A stretch of 64,000 bases of DNA from Actinomadura parmotrematis (GTDB taxonomy: Bacteria; Actinomycetota; Actinomycetes; Streptosporangiales; Streptosporangiaceae): the NCBI RefSeq assembly GCF_019458805.1, contig NZ_JAIBOA010000009.1:231171-295170 (forward strand), given 5' to 3'. Shown here piece after piece: positions 43,191 through 52,212 of this stretch (the first letter of the stretch is position 1; each line of letters opens with the position of its first letter). The notes under the pieces are model-generated. The model searched no databases, was not told the DNA's origin, and saw only the letters and a program-made list of their open reading frames with translations. The position numbers and the translations under genes are program-made.

Positions 43191-46100
43191 TCAGCCCTCG
43201 CGGTGCGTGTTCAGCGCGAACCGCAGCCGGGCGCTCGCGAGGAGCGCCTCGTCGGCGGGGATGCCGAGCCGCTCGCGGGCGGCGTCCACCACGGCGTCGT
43301 CGTCGAGTCCGGGCCGCTCGGCGAGCACGGCGGCGACGGCCGCGACGAGCTCGGGACGCTTGTAGGCGGCGATGGAACGCGACTGCGCCGGCGGCGGCGG
43401 GCCCGCCTCGGCGCGCGGCCGGGGGCGGGGACGCGGCGCCGGTCTCGGGGCCGGTGCCTGGCCCGGGTTCTCGTCGAAGGCGACGCGGACGGGCGCGGGC
43501 GGCACGGCGGTCCCGTCGGCGGGCGAGGACCAGGCGTCGGCGCGCGGTGCCGGGGAGGCAGGGAAGCGTTCCAGCAGGACAGTGAACAGTGACGCCGTCG
43601 CCGAGACCGGCAGCGGGCCGGGGAGCCGCCCGGCGGGCGGCGGCAGGTCGGGTCCGGGCGCGCCGGTGAGGATGACGCGGGGCGCGAGCCAGAGCAGGAA
43701 CAGGCCCTCGGCGCCCGCGCCGTGGTCGCCGTCCACCACGACGGCGTCGAAGGAGTCGGGGTCGGGCGGGAGCAGGTCGGGGATCTGCCAGAGCGGCGCG
43801 ATCCAGGACGGCGCCGGGTCGGGGCGGTCCAGCGCGGCCGCCCAGGCGCGGGCGGCGGTCAGCTCGGCGGCGGCCGCGCGGTGGACCTCCTCCGCTTCGG
43901 CGAGCGCCTCGCGGGCGCCCGCGTCGGCGGCGCCGTGCGCCGGGCCCGCGGCGAGCGCCCACGCCTCCTCCCAGTGCGCGAGGCGGTCCGGCCAGGCCGG
44001 ATCGGGCGTGCGGAGCAGCGCGGCGAGCTCGGGGTGGACGTCGCGGATGCGGTCCAGCAGCTCGGCGCGGCGCAGCTGGCGGGCGCGCAGGCGGCGCGCG
44101 GTGCCGAGATCGGCGAGCGCCCGCGCGTACGCGTCGGGGTCGCGGGCCTCGATGGCGGCGCGCGCGGCGTGCAGCTCGGGCGGGTCGTGCGGGCTCGCCG
44201 GGACCGCGTCGCGCAGCGCGGCGAGGTCGATCGCGGCGCGCTCGGCCTCGCGGGCGTCGACGACGGCGGCGAGCGCGGCGCTGAACCCGTACCACTGGAG
44301 CGGGTGGGTGATCGGGATGCCCGAGCCGGTGAGCAGCTCGCCGACGTCCTCGATCGCCGGCAGGATCGCGCGGATCCGGGCGAGGCGGGCGTGCGCGCGG
44401 CGGAACCGGGTGATGCGGTCCTCCAGCGGGACGCCCGCCGGGAACGACACGTCGGCGTCCTCCCAGGCGCGCTGCAGCTCCGCGCAGATGAGCAGCACCG
44501 ACAGGTGCGCGTAGGCGGCCTCCATCCGCTCGGGCGTGCTGAGCGGCTGCCCGTCCACCCGCACCGCGAGCAGCAGCCGCTCGGCCTGGCGGTGCGAGCC
44601 GGACCGGCGGGTGGCGCGCTTGCCGGACGCGGCCGCCGACAGGTGGCGGCGCAGGTCCTCGGCGGCGCTCGCGAGGCGGCGGGCGTCGGCGCCAGGCGGG
44701 ATCGTCACCTCGCGGCCGGCGATCGCGTCGAGCGCCTCGTCGGCCCACTCCACCTGCGGGGTGAGGTCGGCGATCCGCGCCCACACGCCGGGACGGCGCC
44801 GGGCGAGCGCGTCGGTGAAGGCCCGCACCGCGTGGTCGACGAGGTTCCAGGAGCCGGGGTGGCCGGTGAGGCCGAGCTCGCGGAGCACGCCGTCGACGGC
44901 GGCGGCGTCGCGGCCGAGGCGCTCCAGCAGCGCGGGGTCGCAGCGCCGCAGGCGCCGCGCGATCTCGGTGTCGGCGCGGGCCGCCCGTCCCGCCGCCGAC
45001 GCCTCGCTGCGGACGAGCGAGCGGACGTAGCGGGCGCTCGGCAGCGACGCCGGGTCGACGTCGAGGTGGCCGGTGCGGTCGGGCGAGCGGTCGTCCGCCG
45101 CGCGCGGCAGCTCGGCGGCCTCGGCCGCGGTGAGCGGCGGCCGGGCGGGCAGCCCGGCGCGCGGCGGGATCCAGGCGTGCGCGGCGGGCGCGACCGGCCC
45201 GGCCGGGAGCGGCTCGCGCAGCTCGGCGACGCGGCGGGCCGCCGCGGCCTCGCGGGCGGCGAGGTCGCGCAGCGTCCCGGGCCCGAGGCGGGCGGCGCGG
45301 AACGTCGCGGCGGCGCGGTCCGCGGTGCCGGGCAGCGCGACGAGCGTCGCGATCCCGGCGGGCAGCGCGTCGTGCAGGGCCGCGGCGGCGGACGCGTCAC
45401 CGGTGGCGACGAGCACCCGCGCGCCGCGGGCCAGCAGGTTCGTGACGACCGCGGCGGTGCCGTCCTCGACGTGCAGGACCGGCGACCGCCCGCCCGGCGC
45501 GACGAGCCGCGCGAACCCCGCCGGCACCCGCCCCTGCGCGATCATCCGGTCGTAGTGGCCGGCGAGGTGCGCGCGGTCGGGGCCGCGGACGACGAGGGCG
45601 GGCGCGAGCCGGATCCGCGGCGGCCCGGCCGCCGGGTCCTCCGGCGCCCAGTCCTCGCGGAACGCCACGCTCTCCCCCTCGCCCGCGACCGCGCCCCACT
45701 TGCGCAGCACGTCGGCGGCCGAGGCGTTCAGCCCGAAGCCCTGCCCCGCCTGCACGGCCTCGCGCAGCCAGTCGGTGCGGTCGGTGCGGAAGCCCGGCAG
45801 CCCGGCGACGAGCTCGCGGTCGCGCAGCACCGCCGGGCCGGTGAGGACGACGTCGACGCGCTCGGTCCGCGCGTCCACCTCGATCCGCACCGGGGTGGTG
45901 AGCAGGTGGTCGTGGACGGGCCGGCGGGTGAGCAGCCCGGTCGCGAGGACGGTGTCGGCGCCGCGCAGCGCGGCGAGGTCGCGGAGCGTCCGGTACCAGT
46001 GCCGCAGCGCGAGCCAGCCGCCGAGGTCCTCCTCGGCGGCCGGCGGCGACGCCGGGATGACTGGGACGCCGAACAGCACGTCCCCGGGCCCGGCGTCGGC

Positions 46101-46268
46101 CTCCACGTACACCTCGTGCGGCAGCTCGGCGAGCCAGTGCACCCGGGGCCGGGCGGCGAGGTCGCGGCCCGGGGCGCCCCGGGCCGCGGCGAGGTCGCGC
46201 AGGGCGGTCAGCAGGCGGGCGGCGTCGGCACCGGTGTCCGGCCCGGCTCCCGGCCCTGCCCTCGCCAC
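43191..46268 (-). CDS. large SF1 helicase-like protein lacking Walker A and B residues
   Basis: A 1025-aa protein. The layout follows actinobacterial AAA/superfamily-1 helicase proteins, but the P-loop region, which should read QGPPGTGKTHTIANLV, is SPVLHVEDGTAAVVTNLLARGARVLVATG (about residues 262-290), with no GK[ST]. The Walker B plus motif III block, usually DxVIxDEASQ ... LFLLWLAPRVIVVGDDKQ, is SFDAVVVDGDHGAGAEGLFLLWLAPRVILTGAPG (about 839-870): DEASQ has become DGDHG and the sensor DDKQ is lost. The second RecA domain is absent; a Pro/Arg linker leads to a small C-terminal domain (SIAAYKRPELVAAVAAVLAERPG ...). GTG 46268 has AAGGAG five bases upstream. Probably a structural or regulatory ATPase relic; function unknown. 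Confidence 0.7.
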   Translation of the reverse strand: MARAGPGAGPDTGADAARLLTALRDLAAARGAPGRDLAARPRVHWLAELPHEVYVEADAGPGDVLFGVPVIPASPPAAEEDLGGWLALRHWYRTLRDLAALRGADTVLATGLLTRRPVHDHLLTTPVRIEVDARTERVDVVLTGPAVLRDRELVAGLPGFRTDRTDWLREAVQAGQGFGLNASAADVLRKWGAVAGEGESVAFREDWAPEDPAAGPPRIRLAPALVVRGPDRAHLAGHYDRMIAQGRVPAGFARLVAPGGRSPVLHVEDGTAAVVTNLLARGARVLVATGDASAAAALHDALPAGIATLVALPGTADRAAATFRAARLGPGTLRDLAAREAAAARRVAELREPLPAGPVAPAAHAWIPPRAGLPARPPLTAAEAAELPRAADDRSPDRTGHLDVDPASLPSARYVRSLVRSEASAAGRAARADTEIARRLRRCDPALLERLGRDAAAVDGVLRELGLTGHPGSWNLVDHAVRAFTDALARRRPGVWARIADLTPQVEWADEALDAIAGREVTIPPGADARRLASAAEDLRRHLSAAASGKRATRRSGSHRQAERLLLAVRVDGQPLSTPERMEAAYAHLSVLLICAELQRAWEDADVSFPAGVPLEDRITRFRRAHARLARIRAILPAIEDVGELLTGSGIPITHPLQWYGFSAALAAVVDAREAERAAIDLAALRDAVPASPHDPPELHAARAAIEARDPDAYARALADLGTARRLRARQLRRAELLDRIRDVHPELAALLRTPDPAWPDRLAHWEEAWALAAGPAHGAADAGAREALAEAEEVHRAAAAELTAARAWAAALDRPDPAPSWIAPLWQIPDLLPPDPDSFDAVVVDGDHGAGAEGLFLLWLAPRVILTGAPGPDLPPPAGRLPGPLPVSATASLFTVLLERFPASPAPRADAWSSPADGTAVPPAPVRVAFDENPGQAPAPRPAPRPRPRPRAEAGPPPPAQSRSIAAYKRPELVAAVAAVLAERPGLDDDAVVDAARERLGIPADEALLASARLRFALNTHREG

Positions 46269-46351
46269 CGCGGCTCCTTCCCCAGGGGGATCGGCTGAGC
46301 CCGATCTAACACCCTGGGCCACCGGGTTCCAAGGGACCGCCGGATCTTTGA

Positions 46352-46555
46352 TCAGTAGGAGCGCGCCCCGGTCCGGTCGCCGTTCGGCATCATCGCCCAC
46401 AGCACCAGGTAGACCACGAACTGCGGTCCGGGCAGCAGGCAGGACAGCACGAACAGCAGCCGGACCACGTTCGCCGAGAGCCCGAACCGCAGGCCGAGGC
46501 CGGCGCAGACGCCGGCGATCCAGCGGCCGTCGCGGGGGCGGTAGAGGGCGTTCAT
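46352..46555 (-). CDS. PspC-domain membrane protein
   Basis: A 67-aa PspC-domain protein: MNALYRPRDGRWIAGVCAGLGLRFGLSANVVRLLFVLSCLLPGPQFVVYLVLWAMMP. The RxxxGRxIAGVCAGLGxxxGLxxxxVRLxFVLS pattern and terminal hydrophobic VYLVLWAMMP are diagnostic. PspC proteins sit in the membrane and signal envelope stress with partner kinases or sigma systems; stand-alone short ones are common in actinomycetes. ATG 46555 is preferred over the in-frame TTG at 46588. It lies 83 bases upstream of the helicase-like gene on the same strand; that gene has its own ribosome site. Confidence 0.85.
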   Translation of the reverse strand: MNALYRPRDGRWIAGVCAGLGLRFGLSANVVRLLFVLSCLLPGPQFVVYLVLWAMMPNGDRTGARSY

Positions 46556-46684
46556 GTGCGCATCACTCCGGTTCGTCGTGTCGGTCAACGTGATTCCACG
46601 CTACGAACCGGACTACCCGTTCGGGATCGCTCTCATGGGTGGTCTTGGCCCCCACCTTGCGGAGTAAGGGACGTCCCTTAGGGG

Positions 46685-47362
46685 TCACCCCACGGGCTCA
46701 CCCTGGTTGAAGGCGGCGACGAGATCGGGGAGTTCCGCCAGGTCGTCCAGCACGAACGTCGCGCCGGCGAGGGCCTCGGGGTCGTCCTGGACGACGCCCC
46801 ACGGGCCGCGCCGCAGGAACGCCGCGCGCATCCCGTAGGCGAGGGCGGGCCGGACGTCGTTGTCGAGCCGGTCCCCCACGTACAGGACGCGGTCGGGCAG
46901 CGCGTCGGCGAGCTGCGCGCAGCGCTCGAAGAACTCCGGCGCGGGCTTGGCGATCCCCCACACGTCGGAGATCCCGACGACGTCGGCGTCCATCCGCAGC
47001 GCCGCGAACTGCTCGGCGGCCTGCACCGGCTGGTTCCCGGCGACGCCGACGAACACGCCCTGCGCGCGCAGGCCGCTCAGGCACGCGCGCGCGTCCGGGT
47101 ACAGGTCGTCCGGGCCGAAACCGTTGGGGACGCCCGCCTCGGCGCGCTTGCGCTCCTCCTCGGCCAGGTCGAAACCGGGCTTGAAGTAGGCGAACAGGTC
47201 ATCGTAGGTCCCGCCCGTCGCCAGGACCGCGCCGAGCTTGGCGAGGAAGGTGTGGCGCGGCACGCCGAGCCAGTCCGCCCACCGCCCGTAGATCTCCCCC
47301 TCGTTGACGAGGGTCTCGCCGATGTCGAAGAACACGGCCTGGACCGGCCGCTCGACCCCCAC
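46685..47362 (-). CDS. HAD-family hydrolase
   Basis: A 225-aa haloacid-dehalogenase-type phosphatase. Motif I is AVFFDIGETLV: the nucleophile Asp is present, but the usual second Asp is Gly, as in the DxGxT subgroup (HDHD3-like). Motif II is GVAGNQ, motif III around AKPAPEFFERC, motif IV VLYVGDRLDNDVRPALAYGM. A helical cap follows motif I. GTG 47362 is two bases after the stop of the MBL hydrolase gene, so they form an operon. Substrate unknown; could be a phosphatase or a dehalogenase-like enzyme. Confidence 0.85.
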   Translation of the reverse strand: MGVERPVQAVFFDIGETLVNEGEIYGRWADWLGVPRHTFLAKLGAVLATGGTYDDLFAYFKPGFDLAEEERKRAEAGVPNGFGPDDLYPDARACLSGLRAQGVFVGVAGNQPVQAAEQFAALRMDADVVGISDVWGIAKPAPEFFERCAQLADALPDRVLYVGDRLDNDVRPALAYGMRAAFLRRGPWGVVQDDPEALAGATFVLDDLAELPDLVAAFNQGEPVG

Positions 47363-47364
47363 CC

Positions 47365-48003
47365 TCAAAGGTCCACCGACTCGCCCGGCGCGAGCCGCCG
47401 GAAGTCCTTGCCCTGCTCCTTGCCCGCCGCCTCGACGTGGCTGCTCATGACGGTGAGGCCGATGTCGTTGAGCAGCCCGTCGTGGATCACGAACGCGCGC
47501 TCGGGCGCGACGACGCGGGTGTACTGGTACAGCTCGGGGACCTTCATCCAGGGCGCGTTGCCGGGCAGGCACAGGGTGCGGACCGGCTCGCCGGGGACGG
47601 TCAGGGCGTCGCCGGGGTGGAAGACGTCGCCGTCGACCAGGAACCCGGTGTTGGGGATCGGCGGGACGTCCGGCACGAGGATCTCATGGTCCTCGCCGTA
47701 GACGTGCACGTCGAAGCCCGCGACGGTGACGGCGTCGCCGTGCCCGACCTCGTGGACGCGGCCGCCGAGGTCGGCGAGGTTCTGCGCGACCGTCCGCGAC
47801 GTCCACACCTGCAGGCGCGGGTCGGCGGCCACGGCGGCGCGCAGCGCGTCGGGGTCGAAGTGGTCGAAGTGCTCGTGGGTGATGAGCACGGCCTCGGCGC
47901 CGGCGTACAGGTCGTCGCCGCTGAACGCGCCGGGGTCGATGACGAGGGTCCGGTCGTCCTTCTGGAGCCGCACGCAGGCGTGCCCGAGCTTGGTGAGACG
48001 CAT
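47365..48003 (-). CDS. MBL-fold metallo-hydrolase (UlaG/RomA-like)
   Basis: A 212-aa metallo-beta-lactamase-fold protein: MRLTKLGHACVRLQKDDRTLVIDPGAFSG, metal motif ITHEHFDHFDPDAL (HxHxDH), and NTGFLVDGDVFHPGDALTVPGEPV with a further His and Asp. It resembles the YtcJ/UlaG-type hydrolases with a single-domain fold. ATG 48003 starts at the conserved region; the frame runs 18 codons further with no similarity. The HAD gene follows by two bases. A substrate cannot be assigned. Confidence 0.85.
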   Translation of the reverse strand: MRLTKLGHACVRLQKDDRTLVIDPGAFSGDDLYAGAEAVLITHEHFDHFDPDALRAAVAADPRLQVWTSRTVAQNLADLGGRVHEVGHGDAVTVAGFDVHVYGEDHEILVPDVPPIPNTGFLVDGDVFHPGDALTVPGEPVRTLCLPGNAPWMKVPELYQYTRVVAPERAFVIHDGLLNDIGLTVMSSHVEAAGKEQGKDFRRLAPGESVDL

Positions 48004-48204
48004 ACCCCCGATCTTTTCACGCCGCTCCGCGCGCGCCGGAGTCCGCCCATTGACCACCTCTCACCCCGTTGATAGAACACGTTTCACTTCGGGATGCGAG
48101 GAGGCCGCCCCCATGCCCGTCCCCGGCCGGCCGGCGCCGCCGACCCCTTCCCGCACGACGACGACTGCTCGCGGCTGCTCGCGCGCCTCCTCGAAGGGCT
48201 GCAA

Positions 48205-49290
48205 ATGACGCTGTCACCGCTCGACGACCACCCGATCCACCAGGCGCCGGAGGTGATGCGGCACGTCGCGACCTCCGACCGCAACTTCTACGACCGCTAC
48301 TACTTCAACGTGCACGGCTGCTCCGACGAGCTGATGATGCTCGTCGGGATGGGCCAGTACCCGAACCTCGGCGTCACCGACGCGTTCGCGGTGGTGCGGT
48401 ACGGGCCGCTGCACAAGGTCGTCCGGGCGTCCCGCGAGCTCGGCGACGACCGGATGGACACCACCATCGGCCCCTTCCGCATCGAGGTGCTGGAGGGGCT
48501 GAAGCGGCTGCGGGTGACGCTCGGCGACAACGAGCACGGCCTGGCGTTCGACCTGACGTGGGAGGGCGCGATCCCCGCCCAGCTCGAACCGCCGCACTTC
48601 CTGCGCTGGCAGGAGCGCGTCGTGTTCGACTCGCGGCGCCTCGCCCAGACGGGCCGCTGGACGGGCCACATCGTCGTGGACGGCGAGCGGATCGAGGTCA
48701 CCCCCGACCGCTGGTGGGGGTCGCGGGACCGCTCGTGGGGCATCCGGCCCGTCGGCGAGCCCGAGCCGCCCGGCATCCAGGCCAAGAACCCCGGCACGTT
48801 CTACTGGATGTACGCGCCGATGCAGTTCGACGACCACGCCGTCCTCTGCATCGTGCAGGAGGACGACAAGGGCCGGCGCATCCTGGAGGAGGCGGTCCGG
48901 GTGCGGCCGGACGGCTCCGAGCCCGAGTACCTCGGGCGCCCCGAGTACCGACCGTCCTACCGGCCCGGCACCCGCGAGGTGGAGACGGCGGTGCTGGCGT
49001 TCGCGCCGCCCGGCGGCGAGCCGTTCGAGATCGCGGTCACGCCGGTCCTGCCCGTGCACCTGATGGTCGGGACCGGCTACGGCCTGGAGCCGGACTGGAA
49101 GCACGGCATGTACCAGGGCCCGGACCTGAAGGTGCAGGGCGTCACCTACGACGTCCGCAAGCCCGACGACGCGGCCCGCATGTGGGGCATGGTCGACTCG
49201 GTCGCGCGCTTCGAGTACGCGGGCGGCACCGGCTACGGCCTGTTCGAGTACTGGGCGCTCGGCCCGCACCCGTCCTTCCCCGGCGAGTGA
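48205..49290 (+). CDS. lipocalin/CrtC-like conserved actinobacterial protein
   Basis: A 361-aa soluble protein with two beta-rich halves. Characteristic segments are FYDRYYFNVHGCSDELMMLVGMGQYPNLGVTDAFAVVRYG, LTWEGAIPAQLEPPHFLRWQERVVFDSRRLAQTGRWTGHI and DRWWGSRDRSWGIRPVGEPEPPG. These resemble the CrtC/AttH-like lipocalin proteins often found near oxidative lipid or terpenoid genes. The family has hydroxy-lipid hydratases, but the reaction here is unknown. ATG 48205 follows GAAGGG; the upstream part of the open frame is unrelated. No close operon partner. Confidence 0.6.
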   Translation: MTLSPLDDHPIHQAPEVMRHVATSDRNFYDRYYFNVHGCSDELMMLVGMGQYPNLGVTDAFAVVRYGPLHKVVRASRELGDDRMDTTIGPFRIEVLEGLKRLRVTLGDNEHGLAFDLTWEGAIPAQLEPPHFLRWQERVVFDSRRLAQTGRWTGHIVVDGERIEVTPDRWWGSRDRSWGIRPVGEPEPPGIQAKNPGTFYWMYAPMQFDDHAVLCIVQEDDKGRRILEEAVRVRPDGSEPEYLGRPEYRPSYRPGTREVETAVLAFAPPGGEPFEIAVTPVLPVHLMVGTGYGLEPDWKHGMYQGPDLKVQGVTYDVRKPDDAARMWGMVDSVARFEYAGGTGYGLFEYWALGPHPSFPGE

Positions 49291-49333
49291 CCGGTCGCGC
49301 GGGCGGGACGCGCGCGCCCCGCCCGCGCGGACG

Positions 49334-50365
49334 TCAGCCGTGGCGGAAGCAGAGGCTGCCCCACAGGAAGCCGGCCCCGATCGCCGACAGGACGTAGGTG
49401 TCGCCCGCGCGCAGGCGGCCCGCGCGGACGGTCTCGTGCAGCGCGGTGAGCATCCCGGCGGCGCCGGTGTTGCCGAGCCGGTCCAGGGTGATCGGCGCGC
49501 GGTCGCGCGGGACGCCGAGCGCGTCGAGCGCCGCGTGCAGGATGTTCAGGTTCGCCTGGTGCAGGAAGAAGTGGTCGACGGCGGCGACGTCCAGCCCGGC
49601 GTCCGCGGCGGCGGCCTCGATGCTGGCGGGCAGCCGGGCGACGGCGGTGTCCCACACCTCGCGGCCGTCCATCTCCACATGGTGCAGCCCGGCGGCGACG
49701 GTGTTGTGGTCCGTCGGGAGCCGCGAGCCGCCCGCCCGGATCTGCACCCCGTACGACAGCGCGGACCCGGTGTCCCAGCCGAGCAGCCCGGCGCCGCCGT
49801 CGCCGCGGGCGAGGACGGCCGCGCCCGCGGCGTCGCCGAAGAAGACCCCCGACAGGCGGTCGCCCGGCGCGACGACGCGGGACGCGCAGTCGGCCGCGAT
49901 GACGAGCACCGCGCGCGTCCCCGGCCCCTGGAGCAGGTGCGCGGCGAGCAGCAGCGCGTGCACGCCGCCCGCGCAGGCGGCCTGGGTGAGGTCCAGCGGC
50001 AGCGCCCGGTCCGCGCCGATCGCGTCCTTGATGACCAGGGCGGTGGACGGCAGCGGCTGGTCGCCGGTGTAGCTGGACACGATGATCGCGTCCAGCTCGG
50101 CCGCGTCCAGCCCGGCCGCCTCCAGCGCGGACCGCGCCGCCGCCGCGCCCATGTCGGAGGCGGTGCGGCCGGGCGCGAGCCGCCGCCGCTCCCGGATGCC
50201 GGTGCGCCGGACGATCCACTCGTCCTTGGTGTTGAGGACGCGCGCGAGGTCGGCGTTGGTGACGACGGTCTCGGGCAGGTGCACGCCCGTCCCCGCGATC
50301 GCGACGGGCACCGGCAGCTTCAGCGGCGCGGCCGCGCGGGCGGGCGCCGGGTCGAGGACGCTCAC
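49334..50365 (-). CDS. 3-oxoacyl-ACP synthase III (KAS III, FabH-like)
   Basis: A 343-aa thiolase-superfamily ketosynthase III. Catalytic triad Cys131 (DLTQAACAGGVHAL), His269 (FFLHQANLNIL) and Asn299 (DRLGNTGAAG) is intact; KDEWIVRRTGIRERR near 48-62 is the FabH signature. It condenses an acyl-CoA with malonyl-ACP to start a fatty acid or specialised chain. GTG 50365 overlaps the TGA of the MoeY-like gene (GTGA), so the two are translationally coupled. No acyl carrier protein or other fatty-acid gene is nearby, which argues for a specialised product rather than housekeeping lipid synthesis. Confidence 0.88.
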   Translation of the reverse strand: MSVLDPAPARAAAPLKLPVPVAIAGTGVHLPETVVTNADLARVLNTKDEWIVRRTGIRERRRLAPGRTASDMGAAAARSALEAAGLDAAELDAIIVSSYTGDQPLPSTALVIKDAIGADRALPLDLTQAACAGGVHALLLAAHLLQGPGTRAVLVIAADCASRVVAPGDRLSGVFFGDAAGAAVLARGDGGAGLLGWDTGSALSYGVQIRAGGSRLPTDHNTVAAGLHHVEMDGREVWDTAVARLPASIEAAAADAGLDVAAVDHFFLHQANLNILHAALDALGVPRDRAPITLDRLGNTGAAGMLTALHETVRAGRLRAGDTYVLSAIGAGFLWGSLCFRHG

Positions 50366-52212
50366 CGCGCCACCCCCGCCGGGACGACGCTGCGGTCGGC
50401 GGCGAGCTGCTCGTCCAGGTCGGTGTAGTACCGGCCGGACGGGCAGGGGCGGCCGAGCAGGACGCGCCGGGCGGCCTCGGTGACGAGGGCGCCGCCGAGC
50501 GCGACGCCGGAGGCGAGCTGCGGCCAGCTGCTCAGGGTGCGGCCGATCTCGGGGACGGCGGCGGCGAGGGCGGGGCTGATGCGGTCCCGGTCGACCATGG
50601 CGAGGATGAGGTCCACCCGCTCGGCGGCGGTGAGGCCGCCCAGCTCGGCGGCGCTGATCTCGCCGAGCAGGCCGTGCAGGAGCGGCCGGTCCGGCTCCAG
50701 GTCGAAGCGCTCGACGTCGAGGAGGCCGCGGTCGTTGGCGTCCATCACCACCGGCACGCCGAGGGCGCGGGCCCGCTCCCGCGCGGCGATCTTCACCTCG
50801 GGGGTGTCGCACTCCTCGACGAGCAGGTCGAGGCGGTCCCCACCGTCGGCGCCGTCCGCGCCGAAGAAGGCGTCCATGGTGGCGGCGGTCAGCCCGGCAG
50901 GGAAGATCTCGATGTCGAGGTAGGGGTCGATCTCGAACATCTGCCGGGCGGCGATGACGGTCTTGTTCAGGCCGAGCTGGTGCACGCCGGCGCGCAGCCG
51001 GTTGAGGTTGGACAGCCCGAGCGGGTCGAAGTCGGCGAGCCGGAACGCGCCGCCGACGCCCTCCAGCGCGCAGGTCAGCGCGGCGCTGTTGCCGACCGAC
51101 AGGCCGATGACGCCGATCCGCGCCCCCAGCAGCGCGCGCTGCTCGGGGCGGTCGACGCGGCCCCGGTTGCGGTCGGTGCGCACGAGCCGGAACTCGTCGC
51201 GCGGCAGCAGGTGCACGAGCCGTCCCGACCACGGGTAGAAGGCCCACGTGCCGTACTCCCACGGCGCGGCGCCGGCGAGCTGGTCGAGGCGGGCGGCGTG
51301 CAGCGCGGCCGCGTCGCGGCGCCGGTCCGGCTCGCGGCTGGTGATCAGCTCGTTGAGCTGGTCCTCCAGGGTGTCGCAGACCTCGCGGACGGCGCCGGAG
51401 TCCAGCAGCTCCAGCAGCGCGGCGCGCTCGTCCGGCTCGGCGGGCCGGTACAGCTCCGGCCGCCACGACTCGCGGTCGTTGGCGGGCAGCGCGCGCAGCG
51501 CGGCCGGCTCCTCGCGCGCGGGCGCGGACGCGGGGCGCGGCAGCGCGACGGCGTCCACCACCATCCCCGGGAACTCCTCGGTGAGGCGCCGGACGAGCCG
51601 GTCGTGCTCGCCGGCGCCGCGCGCGGTCTCGTGCAGCATGACGACGACGTCCTCGGTGTAGCGCTCGACGTAGCGGCGGGTGCCGGGCACCTCGCCGAAG
51701 CCGAAGCGGGCGTGGAAGCGGTCCTGGCCGTCGGCGGTGCCGGACGTGCCGATCATCGCGGCGGCGCCGAGCGCGTGCGCGGCGGCGACGGCGGTCGCGT
51801 TCAGGTGCACGCCGAGGCCGAGCTTGCGGGCGCGGTGCTCGACGACGAGGCGGCTGTGCTCGAACACCGCGTCCGGCGCGAGGCCGCGCCCGGCGAGCAC
51901 CCGCGCGTAGTGGTCGGGGCCGAGGTAGGCGAGGGTCTGGAACAGCGCGGCCTGGTCGGCGGTGCAGAGCCGGACGTAGCCGAGCGGCGGCCCGGCGGGG
52001 TCGGCGCGGCCGACGAAGTGCCAGGCGCCGTGGTCGAGGTCCTGGTCGTCCACGTGCGCGCCGGCGGCGTCGCGGAAGTCCGGCCGCCGCCCCCCGTCGA
52101 ACAGGATGCGCGCCCGCAGCGCGCGCACCCAGGCCACCGTGTCGGCGGCCCCCGGCGCGCCGCGCGGTGTCCGGAACGCCGTGACGTGCCAGGCACTGGT
52201 CCCGATGATCAC
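50362..52212 (-). CDS. ThiF/MoeY-like adenylyltransferase with N-terminal acetyltransferase-like domain
   Basis: A 616-aa two-domain protein. The first 190 residues look like a GNAT fold (LGYVRLCTADQAALFQTLAYLGPDHYARVLAG, FEHSRLVVEHRARKLGLGVHLNATAVAAAHALG). Residues about 350-600 are a ThiF/E1-type adenylation domain: ARIGVIGLSVGNSAALTCALEGVG, FRLADFDPLGLSNLNRLRAG, EECDTPEVKIAARERARALGVPVVMDANDRG. The overall order matches mycobacterial MoeY (Rv1355c). ThiF enzymes activate a C-terminal or other carboxylate with ATP. GTG 52212 is preceded by TGGAGGAC at ideal spacing. It is coupled to the KAS III gene, a pairing that suggests a joint biosynthetic role. Confidence 0.75.
   Translation of the reverse strand: MIIGTSAWHVTAFRTPRGAPGAADTVAWVRALRARILFDGGRRPDFRDAAGAHVDDQDLDHGAWHFVGRADPAGPPLGYVRLCTADQAALFQTLAYLGPDHYARVLAGRGLAPDAVFEHSRLVVEHRARKLGLGVHLNATAVAAAHALGAAAMIGTSGTADGQDRFHARFGFGEVPGTRRYVERYTEDVVVMLHETARGAGEHDRLVRRLTEEFPGMVVDAVALPRPASAPAREEPAALRALPANDRESWRPELYRPAEPDERAALLELLDSGAVREVCDTLEDQLNELITSREPDRRRDAAALHAARLDQLAGAAPWEYGTWAFYPWSGRLVHLLPRDEFRLVRTDRNRGRVDRPEQRALLGARIGVIGLSVGNSAALTCALEGVGGAFRLADFDPLGLSNLNRLRAGVHQLGLNKTVIAARQMFEIDPYLDIEIFPAGLTAATMDAFFGADGADGGDRLDLLVEECDTPEVKIAARERARALGVPVVMDANDRGLLDVERFDLEPDRPLLHGLLGEISAAELGGLTAAERVDLILAMVDRDRISPALAAAVPEIGRTLSSWPQLASGVALGGALVTEAARRVLLGRPCPSGRYYTDLDEQLAADRSVVPAGVAR

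Noticed and set aside
43107..43592. Lysine-rich ORF starting MASTPRRPKKKEIIRG
   Set aside because: Only the first 15 residues look protein-like; the rest is antisense to the helicase-like gene and no ribosome site precedes it.
49334..52212. Polyketide or fatty-acid biosynthetic cluster
   Set aside because: Only one ketosynthase III is present, without ACP, ketoreductase or further synthase genes; described as a two-gene operon instead.
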